51,276 nt of DNA from an uncultured Ruminococcus sp. (GCA_900541495.1 UQKC01000011.1:1-51276); one strand, 5' to 3'; shown: positions 25,193 to 33,558, counted from the first letter of the stretch. The notes: generated from the letters alone by a model not told the origin. Translations and numbers: made by a program.

Positions 25193-25691
25193 CGAAAAGT
25201 CCCTCCAGCTTATGGATAAGCATTTTACCCTCAGGAATATTCGTTTCGATTACAACATCGGGTATAGCGGGAATAAGGCGAACCTTGCCGTCAGCGTCCT
25301 TGATATGATAAACATCGTTCGCGCCCGTTTCGGTAACGTCGCAAATTTTGCCATAGTCAGTGCCGTCGTCATTATCGAAAACCTCAAGTCCGATAAGATC
25401 CTGAACGAAGTAGCAGCCCTCTTCAAGCTCAACTTCGTTTCTGTCCATATAAAGTATCTTGTTGCGCATCTCCTGTGCCTGCTCGACAGTGTCAACACCC
25501 TTTATTTTCATAAGGACTATGTTCTTGTGAGGGTGCGCTCTTTCGATCTCAACGGGCGTTTTTCCCTTGTCAAAGTAGAGGGTGTCAAACTCGCAGAGGA
25601 ACTCTCTCGAATCGCACCAAGCCTCAACGCGGACTTCGCCTTTAAGACCCTGAACGGCTACTATTTTGCCTATTTCAAGAAATTGTTTCAT
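25182..25691 (-). CDS. rimM: Ribosome maturation factor RimM
   Basis: 169 residues from the ATG at 25691, chosen because TTAGGAG precedes it and MKQFLEIGKIVAVQGLKGEV is the standard RimM start. The frame reading back to 25736 is not needed. An N-terminal RimM beta-barrel is followed by a PRC-barrel (YFVQDLIGLEVFDNDDGTDYG ... VRLIPAIPDVVIETNIPEGK). It assists maturation of the 30S head and fits its place before trmD. Confidence 0.94.
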   Translation of the reverse strand: MKQFLEIGKIVAVQGLKGEVRVEAWCDSREFLCEFDTLYFDKGKTPVEIERAHPHKNIVLMKIKGVDTVEQAQEMRNKILYMDRNEVELEEGCYFVQDLIGLEVFDNDDGTDYGKICDVTETGANDVYHIKDADGKVRLIPAIPDVVIETNIPEGKMLIHKLEGLFDED

Positions 25692-25772
25692 AACAGCAAC
25701 TCCTAACTGTAAAAAAAGGATACCGTGAGAGATCACAATATCCTTTCAGCCAATACTTATGTTGTACAATAA

Positions 25773-26006
25773 TCAGTCGATCTCAACCATGATCTTCTGA
25801 TTCTGTCTGCCTGCGCCTGCGCGCATAACGGTTCGGATAGCCTTGGCAATTCTGCCCTGCTTGCCGATAACGCGTCCCATATCATCTTTCGCAACGTGGA
25901 GATGATAAACGATAACGCCCTCTTCGTTAGGCTCGTCAACATCGATCTGAACAGCGCCCTTGTCTTCAACAAGACCGCTTACGATAGCTAAAAGCAAATC
26001 TTTCAT
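25773..26006 (-). CDS. khpA: KH-domain RNA-binding protein KhpA
   Basis: 77 residues from the ATG at 26006, preceded by GGAG; a start five codons earlier is possible but has no ribosome site. A single KH domain carries the GxxG loop in DDMGRVIGKQGRIAKAIRTV. KhpA pairs with KhpB in Gram-positive bacteria and influences cell size and sRNA handling. Its place between rpsP and rimM is conserved. Confidence 0.92.
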   Translation of the reverse strand: MKDLLLAIVSGLVEDKGAVQIDVDEPNEEGVIVYHLHVAKDDMGRVIGKQGRIAKAIRTVMRAGAGRQNQKIMVEID

Positions 26007-26083
26007 ATATAAAAACTCCATTCATATTAAATTCGGAGCAAACGGTTCAATTAATTTTCAAGAGGCACGAGCCACCAGCGGAA

Positions 26084-26112
26084 GAACGCCGAAGGCTTAG
26101 GCCTCAGCGTCC
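26084..26112 (-). promoter_or_regulatory. Strong intercistronic hairpin between rpsP and khpA
   Basis: On the minus strand GGACGCTGAGG pairs with CCTTCGGCGTTC (11 pairs including G-U pairs) around a short loop. There is no T-run, so it is more likely an mRNA stabiliser, processing site or partial attenuator that lets rpsP be expressed differently from khpA. Confidence 0.45.
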
Positions 26113-26138
26113 GCATGATGTAAAGCAAACGTCAAAAA

Positions 26139-26381
26139 TTACTTTACGTTATTCTTGTCGAAAAGCTTCTTAACAACCTCTGTAGGCTGTGCGCCGTTTG
26201 CAATCCATTTCTTAGCCTTTTCAGCATCAACACTGAAAACTGCAGGTTCCTTAGTGGAATCGTAATAACCGATCTCCTCGATGAATCTGCCGTTTCTTGG
26301 GTATCTGGAATCAGCAACAACGATTCTGTAGAAAGGGTTCTTCTTAGCGCCCATTCTTCTGAGTCTGATTTTAACTGCCAT
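26139..26381 (-). CDS. rpsP: Ribosomal protein bS16
   Basis: 80 residues, starting MAVKIRLRRMGAKKNPFYRI and containing VVADSRYPRNGRFIEEIGYY, diagnostic of bS16. GGAGGTG precedes the ATG. The stop codon lies inside a GTAAAG...CTTTAC palindrome that recurs in the ylxM leader. It is separated from ffh by two small membrane-protein genes, which is not the usual arrangement. Confidence 0.96.
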   Translation of the reverse strand: MAVKIRLRRMGAKKNPFYRIVVADSRYPRNGRFIEEIGYYDSTKEPAVFSVDAEKAKKWIANGAQPTEVVKKLFDKNNVK

Positions 26382-26421
26382 TTATATTCACCTCCAATAA
26401 TTTTCTTAAAAAACTTATATC

Positions 26422-26646
26422 TCAAAGCATCTCTGCATTGAAACCGTAATAAACAATTGCCGCAGCGACTGCGGAAATAACGGAAAACAGATAGGATACC
26501 TTTATCGCCGTCTTGGACTTGGTCTCGGCATTGTCGGTATCATTTCCATCATCTTTTTCCCGTCTGCATTTCGCAAGATATATCGAAGGCTCTGCCGCAA
26601 AGAAAATGCACAGCACAACGAGCATATCAAATGCAAACATTTTCAT
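26422..26646 (-). CDS. Small two-helix membrane protein
   Basis: 74 residues with hydrophobic segments at about 4-24 (FAFDMLVVLCIFFAAEPSIYLA) and 48-68 (VSYLFSVISAVAAAIVYYGF), separated by a charged Asp/Lys-rich linker. No family recognised. GAGGTTGG precedes the ATG. It lies in the same direction between ffh and rpsP and is likely co-transcribed. Confidence 0.7.
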   Translation of the reverse strand: MKMFAFDMLVVLCIFFAAEPSIYLAKCRREKDDGNDTDNAETKSKTAIKVSYLFSVISAVAAAIVYYGFNAEML

Positions 26647-26682
26647 AAACCAACCTCAAATCAATAATATTCGCAAGCCTTA

Positions 26683-26898
26683 TCAAAGCCAGCCGAACAG
26701 CACGGCAAACCCGAACATCGTGAGCAGCGCACCGACAGCTCCTATACGAAGCCGCACGGAATTTCTGCTTTTCCGAGATTTTGCCGAACGTGCATTTCGG
26801 TCTGCCCAGTAACCGATGAGCGGTTTCCAATCTATAACCGCCGCGGCTATGCAGATGATCCCCACGACCGCAAACAGTATAAAATAGAAAATTTTCAT
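26683..26898 (-). CDS. Small two-helix membrane protein
   Basis: 71 residues with helices at about 4-24 (FYFILFAVVGIICIAAAVI) and 51-70 (IGAVGALLTMFGFAVLFGWL), joined by a basic Arg/Ser/Lys-rich linker. The ATG is 8 nt after the ffh stop with no clear Shine-Dalgarno, so reinitiation by ribosomes leaving ffh is likely. It resembles the neighbouring 74-residue protein only in layout. No family recognised. Confidence 0.65.
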   Translation of the reverse strand: MKIFYFILFAVVGIICIAAAVIDWKPLIGYWADRNARSAKSRKSRNSVRLRIGAVGALLTMFGFAVLFGWL

Positions 26899-26906
26899 CG
26901 CGAAGC

Positions 26907-28277
26907 TTACTTCATCGGCGGAAGTCCGCCCATTCCCATCATTCCCATAGGAATGCGGAATTTATTCTTCTTTCCCTTGCCGTTCTTGCCCATGACGCCG
27001 AGCTGCTTCATCATCTTCTGCATCTCTTCAAACTGCTTTAAGAGTCTGTTGACATCGGCAACGGTGTTTCCGCTTCCTGCCGCAATTCTGCGCTTTCTCG
27101 GCGGATTTATAAGGGACGGCTTTGCTCTCTCCGCAGGTGTCATCGAAAGGATGATAGCTTCGATGCGCTTAACCTGACTGTCGTCAACGTCCACATCGTC
27201 GAGCTTGTTGCCGATGCCGGGGAGCATACCGAGTATCTGTTTTATAGGGCCCATTTTCTGTATCTGCTTCATCTGGTCGAGAAGATCGTTCATATCGAAC
27301 GAGTTCTCCTTGATGCGTTCAGCCAGCTTCTGGGAGTTTTGTTCATCAAATGTGGACTGCGCTCTTTCGATAAGGGTGAGCATATCGCCCATACCAAGGA
27401 TTCGCGAAGCCATTCTGTCGGGGTGGAAAGGCTCAAAGTCTTCAAGCTTTTCGCCCGTTCCGACAAATTTTATCGGCTTGCCCGTTACCGCGAGTACGGA
27501 AAGTGCCGCACCGCCTCTTGTATCGGAATCAAGCTTCGACATAAGAACGCTGTCGATACCGAGAGCATCATCGAATGCTTTCGCAACATTGACTGCGTCC
27601 TGACCTGTCATTGCATCGACAACGAGCATTATCTCGTTCGGCGAGGTTTCAGCCTTTATTGCTTTAAGCTCGTTCATAAGAGCTTCGTCAATGTGAAGAC
27701 GGCCCGCGGTATCAAGGATAACGACATCGTTTCCGTGATCTTTGGCGTGGCTGACAGCCTCTTTCGCAATAGTCACAGGGTTTATCTGACCCATTTCAAA
27801 GACCTTTACATCAGCCTTTTTGCCGACAACGCAAAGCTGATCGATAGCCGCAGGACGGTAAACGTCGCAGGCAACGAGCAGAGGGCGCTTGCCCATATCC
27901 TTGAAATACTTAGCCAGTTTAGCCGCATGGGTCGTCTTACCCGAACCCTGAAGTCCGCACATCATAATGATGCAGGGCGGCTTTGACGGGAATTCTATTC
28001 TTGCCGTGCCGTCGCCCATAAGAGCAACAAGCTCGTCATTAACTATCTTTATTACCTGCTGACCGGGAGTAAGGCTTTGCAGCACATCTTCGCCGACAGC
28101 GCGCTCCGTTACCTTTGCAACGAAGTCCTTAACGACCTTGTAGTTTACGTCAGCTTCGAGCAATGCAAGACGAACCTCGCGCATTGCTTCCTTGACATCA
28201 GCCTCAGTAAGCTTTCCTCGTCCTTTCAGGCGCTTAAAAACGCTGCTGAGTTTTTCGGACAAGCCTTCAAACGCCAT
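26907..28277 (-). CDS. ffh: Signal recognition particle protein Ffh
   Basis: 456 residues with an NG GTPase domain (MCGLQGSGKTTHAAKLA, ILDTAGRLHIDE, SKLDSDTRGGAALS) and the methionine-rich M domain ending GMMGMGGLPPMK, which binds signal peptides and the 4.5S RNA. Motif ALLEADVNYKVVKDF marks the N domain. It lies 20 nt downstream of ylxM in the conserved order. Confidence 0.96.
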   Translation of the reverse strand: MAFEGLSEKLSSVFKRLKGRGKLTEADVKEAMREVRLALLEADVNYKVVKDFVAKVTERAVGEDVLQSLTPGQQVIKIVNDELVALMGDGTARIEFPSKPPCIIMMCGLQGSGKTTHAAKLAKYFKDMGKRPLLVACDVYRPAAIDQLCVVGKKADVKVFEMGQINPVTIAKEAVSHAKDHGNDVVILDTAGRLHIDEALMNELKAIKAETSPNEIMLVVDAMTGQDAVNVAKAFDDALGIDSVLMSKLDSDTRGGAALSVLAVTGKPIKFVGTGEKLEDFEPFHPDRMASRILGMGDMLTLIERAQSTFDEQNSQKLAERIKENSFDMNDLLDQMKQIQKMGPIKQILGMLPGIGNKLDDVDVDDSQVKRIEAIILSMTPAERAKPSLINPPRKRRIAAGSGNTVADVNRLLKQFEEMQKMMKQLGVMGKNGKGKKNKFRIPMGMMGMGGLPPMK

Positions 28278-28297
28278 ACTAACACTCCTTTAAGAAT

Positions 28298-28672
28298 TCA
28301 GAACAAGTCTTTGTTTTCCTCTGCGAGCTGAACAAGATATTCAGCACGTTTGGTTATAGCTTTCGGAGCGGTCCAATGCACACATTCTTCCTTTATATCT
28401 GCGGCAAGCTGACCGACTTCGGTAATTATCTCATAATATTTCTGCGAACGTTCCGCGAGGTGGAATTTATCCTCAAGCTCAAGCATTGTCTGCTCGCCGC
28501 GCTTGATGCTGTCGCGAACGCCCTGTCTTGTGATGTTTTCATGCTCTGCGATCTCGGAAAGTGACAAGTCCTCGTTATAATAGAGGTCAATAACGTCTTT
28601 CTGCTTATCCGTGAGCATATCTGCGTAATAATCAAGCAGCACCGAAAACTGTAAATTCTTATCTCCGCTCAC
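28298..28672 (-). CDS. ylxM: YlxM-family helix-turn-helix protein
   Basis: 124 residues of the UPF0122 family. A sigma-70 region 4-like helix-turn-helix (LTDKQKDVIDLYYNEDLSLS followed by EIAEHENITRQGVRDSIKRG) is followed by a helical tail. It is found next to ffh in many Firmicutes and is thought to modulate SRP. ATAGGAG precedes the ATG. It is the first gene of the SRP operon, driven by a consensus promoter. Confidence 0.92.
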   Translation of the reverse strand: MSGDKNLQFSVLLDYYADMLTDKQKDVIDLYYNEDLSLSEIAEHENITRQGVRDSIKRGEQTMLELEDKFHLAERSQKYYEIITEVGQLAADIKEECVHWTAPKAITKRAEYLVQLAEENKDLF

Positions 28673-28690
28673 GTTTTATCACTCCTATCA

Positions 28691-28713
28691 GATGTAAAGC
28701 AAAATTACTTTAC
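28691..28713 (-). repeat. GTAAAG palindrome in the ylxM leader
   Basis: GTAAAG (28694-28699) and CTTTAC (28708-28713) form a small hairpin just after the transcription start. The 13-mer GATGTAAAGCAAA and the following AATTACTTTAC both recur at 26117-26147, at the 3' end of rpsP. Confidence 0.6.
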
Positions 28714-28715
28714 AT

Positions 28716-28744
28716 ATTATACACTATTTCGTACATTTTGTCAA
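28716..28744 (-). promoter_or_regulatory. Consensus sigma-A promoter of the SRP operon
   Basis: Minus strand TTGACA (28744-28739), 17-nt spacer, TATAAT (28721-28716), a perfect consensus. Confidence 0.92.
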
Positions 28745-28843
28745 GGGGTTAGAAGAAATTTAACATTTTTTACTGTTTGGTATATTCGACAAGCTTTGTT
28801 CATATACATTTTGTATATTTTGGCTGTTATATGAACAAACAGA

Positions 28844-28906
28844 ACAAGCTGTAACCTCTTCATTGCATAACAATATGCAGATTTTCTCAAAAAGATTACA
28901 GCTTGT
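28844..28906 (-). terminator. Inverted repeat downstream of the EAL gene
   Basis: ACAAGCTGTAA pairs with TTACAGCTTGT across a loop that itself holds GCATA...TATGC. On the minus strand it starts 15 nt after the stop codon and is followed by TCTGTTTGTTC, so it is a plausible but imperfect terminator. Another inverted repeat, TTGTTCATATA/TATATGAACAA, lies at about 28796-28838. Confidence 0.4.
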
Positions 28907-28921
28907 ATATTTTTGTATAAG

Positions 28922-31900
28922 TCACATATTCTGTGCTTCCGCTTCGGGGAGGTAGATATTCATTGTTTCTCCGCCTGTCTTGTTTGCGATATAGATATAG
29001 GAATCGCCGCCGCTGTGTACAGTCTTCCGGAAATCGACAGTACCGTCGATCTCACGGCGGACAAGTCTTTCGCCTGCAAGCGAGTAACATTCAAGCGGCT
29101 CTACATCGCTCGTTTCGATGCTTCCGCTCGTAACATAGACCTTTCCGTCCTTTGAACCGATAGGATTTTCCACGGAGGCCTTTGCGATAGCGGTTATCGA
29201 AGCGCCTCTCAGGCGGATAGCGCCGCTTCCCTCAATGTCACCGATGCAGGTAGCGTTGTTGCCCTCGCAGCGGATATTCACAACGCCTGCGTTTATAACG
29301 GGTTCAAGGTTTCCGCCCATTGTGCCTATACCGACGATATTCTTGCCGCGGACAAGGATATCCGCCTTGCTGCCGTTGACGATAACAGAACCTTCACCGC
29401 CCTGGAGAACGCCCATACCGCAGCAGTTGTTGCCCGAGATGTTGATGTCGAGGTTTGCAAGGCTGTCAATAACGGTCTTGCCCCTGCACGAGCCGATAGC
29501 GGTAACATCGTCGCCGCCCATATCTACCTTTATATCGCAGTTATTGAGCTTTATCGAAGAATCGCCGTTGTAAGAACCGAGCGAAACGATATTCTTGCCG
29601 TCAACAGCCAGTATGAGCTTTCCGCTGTTCGCAATGACAGCCGAATCCATGCCGCCCTCTCCGCCGCCGATGCCGACAACGCAGTCGCCCGAGCATGTGA
29701 TCTTGATCTCATTTTCTCCGCCGAAGATTATCCTGCCGTATCTCTGCATATAATTTCCGCCGATGCCGAACGAGTAGACTCTCGTGCTGTTTATTTCAAG
29801 CCTTCCGTCGCCGCCGAAGAATATCTCCGAATCCTCGGGAACTCTTATGCCGCCGTTTTTGATGACGTTCCTGCCAACAAGCTCGATGTTTGCCTGCGTA
29901 CTGCCCGAAAGCACAACAGCGCTGCCGTTGTCCTCGTTGCAGACGAGGTTAAGATTTTCAAACGTGACTCTTGTCGAAGAACGCTTGCAGTCGATAAATA
30001 TCTTCATATCGGTCTGAACATCGGTGTTGCCGATAAGCTTTGCCGAATCGGAACGGATACATATCTCGTTGAAGCCTGCAAGGCTGAGTTCGACGATATC
30101 GGCAGTTTCCCGCTCGTTGATGTAGTAGGTCTTGCTGACCTTTCCTCTGTACTTGATGTTGAATGAGATGATGCGGTTCTTTATCTCAGACGGTATCTCG
30201 AGCATAAGCACCGCTGTCGGACGGCATACGACATAGCCCTGGATAAGGTCAACGCCGAGCGCTATCGCAGTTTCAAGCTCTTCAAAGGTTTCAACGCCCT
30301 CGCCGAGAACCATTATCTCATGCTGTGCGGCGAAGTTTATCATATTTGCAACAAGGTGCTGCTTCTGCGGATTTTTGTCGATGCCCGTCATTATCGAGCG
30401 GTCTATCTTTATACAGCTTGGATTTACCGCAAGCAGTGTTGAATCGTTCGAGTAACCCGTTCCGTAGTCGTCAAGAGCGACCTGTGCCTTTTTGTCGCGG
30501 TAACGCGCATTTATAACGTTTATCGCGCTTTCAAAAACGGGATTTTCCTCCGTTACTTCGACAACGAGCTTGTCAAAGAGCATACCGTATTTATCCACAA
30601 GGTTATTGAACTCATCATCACTGAGGAGCGCGTTCGGGATACAGTTTATGAAAAGCTTTCTGTTGTGGAAGAAATCCTGATTTTCCGAAAGTATCTTCAG
30701 CGTTTTCCAGAATGTGATATGCTCAACGCTGTAAAGCATATCCGTCTGCTTCGCGATCTCGAGAACATCGAGCGGCGAAAGCTTTATTCCGTCAACAGCC
30801 TGCGGACGCATGAGCGCCTCATAGCCGTATATCTCACCCGTATGAGCATTGACGATAGGCTGGAAATGATAGTCGATGCGGTCTTCGTCAATAACGGTTT
30901 CAAACACCTGATTCCTGCGGAATTCCTGCGCTTTGAGCGAGTAGTTGTCCGCATTGAAGATAACGGGCTGCTGCGCTCTTCTGTTTTCAGCGTCGAATGC
31001 GGCAAAGTCCGCCTGTGCAATGAGTGCCGAAACATCGCTCGTGCCTGCCGCAAGAGCATATCCGCAGTAGACCTTTGCAATGCTTCCGTTTCCGGGGAAG
31101 GTTGCGACCATTTCCCTTATCTCGGTCATGATCTTGCCTGCAAGCTTTTTGCAGCCGTCATCGTATGTATCGGTGATAAGAACGCTGAAATCGTTCGCCG
31201 ATGTTCTTCCTGCGAAGATATTGTGTGGATTTTCGTATCTTTTTACGATAATCGCAGCCTTGGAGAGCATTTCGTCCGTGTTGTGAACGCCTGCAAAGGA
31301 CGAGAATTTGTCGATGCCGTTTATCGTGATATGGATAAGTCCGTACATACCCTCTATCGTAGCAGCAGTTTCGGCAAGCTTGCCCGTAAAGGTGTCCTTT
31401 GTCATAAGTCCCGATGCTGCGTCAAAGTTGCGCAGGCTGCTTATCGTGTTCTTTGCAACGATATAATCGGTGACATCGGTTATTTCGGTGAATTCAAAGC
31501 CGTCAGTGTCGTTAATCACGACCTTTATCCATTTATCCGCAGCCGAGGACATATAAATATCCTTTTCGGTCGGGTGACGGCTCGAAAAGATATCGGACAT
31601 CACATCGCCGTATTTGTCCTTTCCGATGACCTTCGAGCCTGTTTCAATGCCTGTAAGGACAGTGAACGCTCCGCTTATCGATGCCTTTCCCGAAGCCTTG
31701 TCAAAGCTGACAAACGCGGTATCGTGAAGCATTTCAAGCTCCGCTTCGCCGACCTTTCCCGACTTTTTAAGGGAAACAGCGGCAAAAACTCCGAGGACGG
31801 CAGAGATAAGCGCAAGCGCAGAGGCGGCATACACAAGGCGAATATCATAGTCAGCAAATGCGGCAGCTATAACAGCCGCAGCCGACAAAAACGCCGTCAC

Positions 31901-31954
31901 AGACCCACACACGGTCAAAGCACATATTCGGTTTTGTCCCCATTTATTTATCAT
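28922..31954 (-). CDS. Membrane-anchored EAL protein with degenerate GGDEF and C-terminal beta-helix-like domain
   Basis: 1010 residues. Two membrane helices (about 11-34 and 40-62) place the rest in the cytoplasm. A PAS-like segment (about 75-165) and a GGDEF domain (about 172-335) follow; the GGDEF signature is replaced by SANDF (252-256), so no cyclase activity is expected. An EAL domain (about 345-590) keeps the known catalytic set: E379 in YEALMRP, N437, E466, D495-D496 in DDYGTGYS, K516, E552 and Q572. c-di-GMP hydrolysis is therefore likely. Residues about 625-955 form short beta-rich turns repeating GIGG, GIGG, SLGS, AIGS, GMGV, GIGT and CIGD every 27-31 residues, like a beta-helix. 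No clear ribosome site precedes the ATG; an AGGAGG lies 30-35 nt upstream. Confidence 0.88.
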   Translation of the reverse strand: MINKWGQNRICALTVCGSVTAFLSAAAVIAAAFADYDIRLVYAASALALISAVLGVFAAVSLKKSGKVGEAELEMLHDTAFVSFDKASGKASISGAFTVLTGIETGSKVIGKDKYGDVMSDIFSSRHPTEKDIYMSSAADKWIKVVINDTDGFEFTEITDVTDYIVAKNTISSLRNFDAASGLMTKDTFTGKLAETAATIEGMYGLIHITINGIDKFSSFAGVHNTDEMLSKAAIIVKRYENPHNIFAGRTSANDFSVLITDTYDDGCKKLAGKIMTEIREMVATFPGNGSIAKVYCGYALAAGTSDVSALIAQADFAAFDAENRRAQQPVIFNADNYSLKAQEFRRNQVFETVIDEDRIDYHFQPIVNAHTGEIYGYEALMRPQAVDGIKLSPLDVLEIAKQTDMLYSVEHITFWKTLKILSENQDFFHNRKLFINCIPNALLSDDEFNNLVDKYGMLFDKLVVEVTEENPVFESAINVINARYRDKKAQVALDDYGTGYSNDSTLLAVNPSCIKIDRSIMTGIDKNPQKQHLVANMINFAAQHEIMVLGEGVETFEELETAIALGVDLIQGYVVCRPTAVLMLEIPSEIKNRIISFNIKYRGKVSKTYYINERETADIVELSLAGFNEICIRSDSAKLIGNTDVQTDMKIFIDCKRSSTRVTFENLNLVCNEDNGSAVVLSGSTQANIELVGRNVIKNGGIRVPEDSEIFFGGDGRLEINSTRVYSFGIGGNYMQRYGRIIFGGENEIKITCSGDCVVGIGGGEGGMDSAVIANSGKLILAVDGKNIVSLGSYNGDSSIKLNNCDIKVDMGGDDVTAIGSCRGKTVIDSLANLDINISGNNCCGMGVLQGGEGSVIVNGSKADILVRGKNIVGIGTMGGNLEPVINAGVVNIRCEGNNATCIGDIEGSGAIRLRGASITAIAKASVENPIGSKDGKVYVTSGSIETSDVEPLECYSLAGERLVRREIDGTVDFRKTVHSGGDSYIYIANKTGGETMNIYLPEAEAQNM

Positions 31955-32056
31955 TCAATACGTTGCATCGGCGATTACCCGATACAGTCCTCCTGACCTG
32001 ATTTATTTCAATCTTTTCTGCATATATTCAGCTTTTTTCAAAATGAAGCTTTATCA

Positions 32057-32207
32057 GAGCTTTAGGAAAAAGCTGATTAAAGCGAAGCGTTCGTTTTGCC
32101 ATTTTGAGAAATGTACGAGTTTACGCCTTTAATGTCAATTTGACATAAACATTTTGAAAAATGGCAAAAATGTATTAATCAGCGTTCCCGTAGGCTGTGA
32201 TCGTGCA
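32057..32207. mobile_element. Palindromic MITE-like element, GCTGATTAA ends
   Basis: The ends AGGAAAAAGCTGATTAA and TTAATCAGCGTTCCC are inverted repeats. Inside, TTTTGCCATTTT and AAAATGGCAAAA form a second inverted pair, and TGTCAATTTGACA lies at the centre. The right flank CCCGTAGGCTGTGATCGTG resembles the loop of the hairpin at 44879-44954, and AAGGAAACGCTGATTAA recurs at 51228-51244. Confidence 0.55.
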
Positions 32208-32301
32208 GAAAAGAATATTATTCTTAATTATTATAAACCATTTTGTTCTGTTTTTCAATATACATTTATACCAATTTTTATTTGCGTTTTAGTCATTTTA
32301 A

Positions 32302-32341
32302 CAAAATAAAAGTGTATAACCCGATAAAGGTTATACACTTT
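32302..32341 (-). terminator. Intrinsic terminator of acpP
   Basis: AAAGTGTATAACC and GGTTATACACTTT form a perfect 13-bp stem with a 7-nt loop, followed on the minus strand by TTATTTTG. It ends the fab/acc/acpP transcription unit. Confidence 0.85.
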
Positions 32342-32362
32342 AACATATTTCGACGAACCGAA

Positions 32363-32590
32363 TTACTGATTGTCTTCGATATACTTAACGATATCGCCGA
32401 CTGTCTTGATGCTTTCAACAGCTTCATCGGGGATCTCGAGGTCGAATTCTTCCTCAAGGCTCATAACGAGGTCTACAACGTCGAGGGAATCTGCGCCGAG
32501 GTCGTCCTGAATGTTAGCGCCTGATGTAACGCTGTCCTCATCAACGTCGAGCTGTTCTACGATCAGTTCCTTTACCTTATCGAATACCAT
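32363..32590 (-). CDS. acpP: Acyl carrier protein
   Basis: 75 residues from the ATG at 32590, preceded by GGAGG at 8 nt. It is a standard acidic four-helix ACP with phosphopantetheine serine S35 in LGADSLDVVDLVM. It carries growing acyl chains for the Fab enzymes encoded upstream. The 150-nt gap to accA contains GCCGCAG/CTGCGGC and TTATCGCT/AGCGA inverted repeats, which may give acpP separate expression. Confidence 0.95.
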   Translation of the reverse strand: MVFDKVKELIVEQLDVDEDSVTSGANIQDDLGADSLDVVDLVMSLEEEFDLEIPDEAVESIKTVGDIVKYIEDNQ

Positions 32591-32740
32591 TTTGTTTTTC
32601 CTCCATAATAATTGGTTATTTCGCTTTCGCAGCGATAACAGCATTGCATTTGCTTTGCCGCAGGGGTTTAATGACCCATATATAAAGGACTTTGCTGCGG
32701 CTTTGCCCCAAGCTGTCCGTTTATATTCTTTGCAGAAATA

Positions 32741-33556
32741 TCAGAGTTCCTCGAACTCGCCGATTTTTCTAAACTTAGTATATCGTTCATTTAGCAAAAC
32801 GTCAATATCTATTGCCATTTTTTCTTTCAGCGTTTTCAACAAAAATTCCGAGATATTTTCGGCAGTTTCCTTTGGATCGTTCTGCGCGCCGCCGAAAGGC
32901 TCGCTTATTATCTCCTCAGCAACGCCGAGTTCGAGCATATCATCAGCCGTTATCTTCATTATTGAAGCGGCTTCGCGCTCTCTTCCGCCGTCTTTCCAGA
33001 GTATCGATGCGAACCCTCTTGGTGAAATTACCGAATAAATGGAATTTTCGAGCACCGCAAGCTTATCGCATACGCCGAGTGCAAGTGCGCCGCCGCTGCC
33101 GCCCTCGCCGAGTACGATAGAGATAACGGGCGTTTTGAGCATCATAAATTCCATTATATTTCTTGCGATAGCTTCGCCCTGACCGCGGTTCTCCGCTTCA
33201 ACTCCGCAGAATGCACCGGGAGTATCGATGAAGCATACAACGGGGCGGTGGAACTTCTCCGCCTGCTTTGCCAGTCGGAGAGCCTTTCTGTAGCCCTCGG
33301 GGTGCGGCATTGCGAAGTTGGATTCCTTGTTTTCGTTGAGATTTCTTCCCTTTACCTCGGCAATGACCGTAACGGCAATGCCCTTTATCGAAGCCAAGCC
33401 ACCGATTATCGCTCTGTCGTCGCCGTAGTAGCGGTCGCCGTGAAGCTCGATGAATTCATCGAATATCATCGGGATATAGTCACGGACGGTCGGTCTGTCC
33501 TTATCTCTTATAAGGTCGAGCTTTTCGGGAGGCGTAAGTTTATTGTTCATTTCCAT
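32741..33556 (-). CDS. accA: Acetyl-CoA carboxylase carboxyltransferase subunit alpha
   Basis: 271 residues, shorter than the proteobacterial form as in other Clostridia. FIDTPGAFCGVEAENRGQGE and VLGEGGSGGALALGVCDKL form the crotonase-like active site, and VISPRGFASILWKDGG is typical of the alpha subunit. With AccD it transfers the carboxyl group from biotin to acetyl-CoA. It starts directly after accD. Confidence 0.95.
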   Translation of the reverse strand: MEMNNKLTPPEKLDLIRDKDRPTVRDYIPMIFDEFIELHGDRYYGDDRAIIGGLASIKGIAVTVIAEVKGRNLNENKESNFAMPHPEGYRKALRLAKQAEKFHRPVVCFIDTPGAFCGVEAENRGQGEAIARNIMEFMMLKTPVISIVLGEGGSGGALALGVCDKLAVLENSIYSVISPRGFASILWKDGGREREAASIMKITADDMLELGVAEEIISEPFGGAQNDPKETAENISEFLLKTLKEKMAIDIDVLLNERYTKFRKIGEFEEL

Positions 33557-33558
33557 TT

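Larger units (their letters stand above)
31955..32362. other. Gap between acpP and the EAL gene
   Basis: No gene. It holds a palindromic element at about 32057-32207, an AT-rich stretch and the acpP terminator (32302-32341). An AGGAGG on the minus strand near 31990 has no good start codon after it. I looked for a c-di-GMP riboswitch upstream of the EAL gene and saw none. Confidence 0.5.

Noticed and set aside
30665..31996. 443-codon open frame antisense to the EAL gene
   Set aside because: It is the shadow of a strongly supported protein on the other strand; no ribosome site or family motif.
31955..32056. c-di-GMP riboswitch upstream of the EAL gene
   Set aside because: No GEMM-type conserved core was found; only an isolated AGGAGG and a palindromic repeat element.
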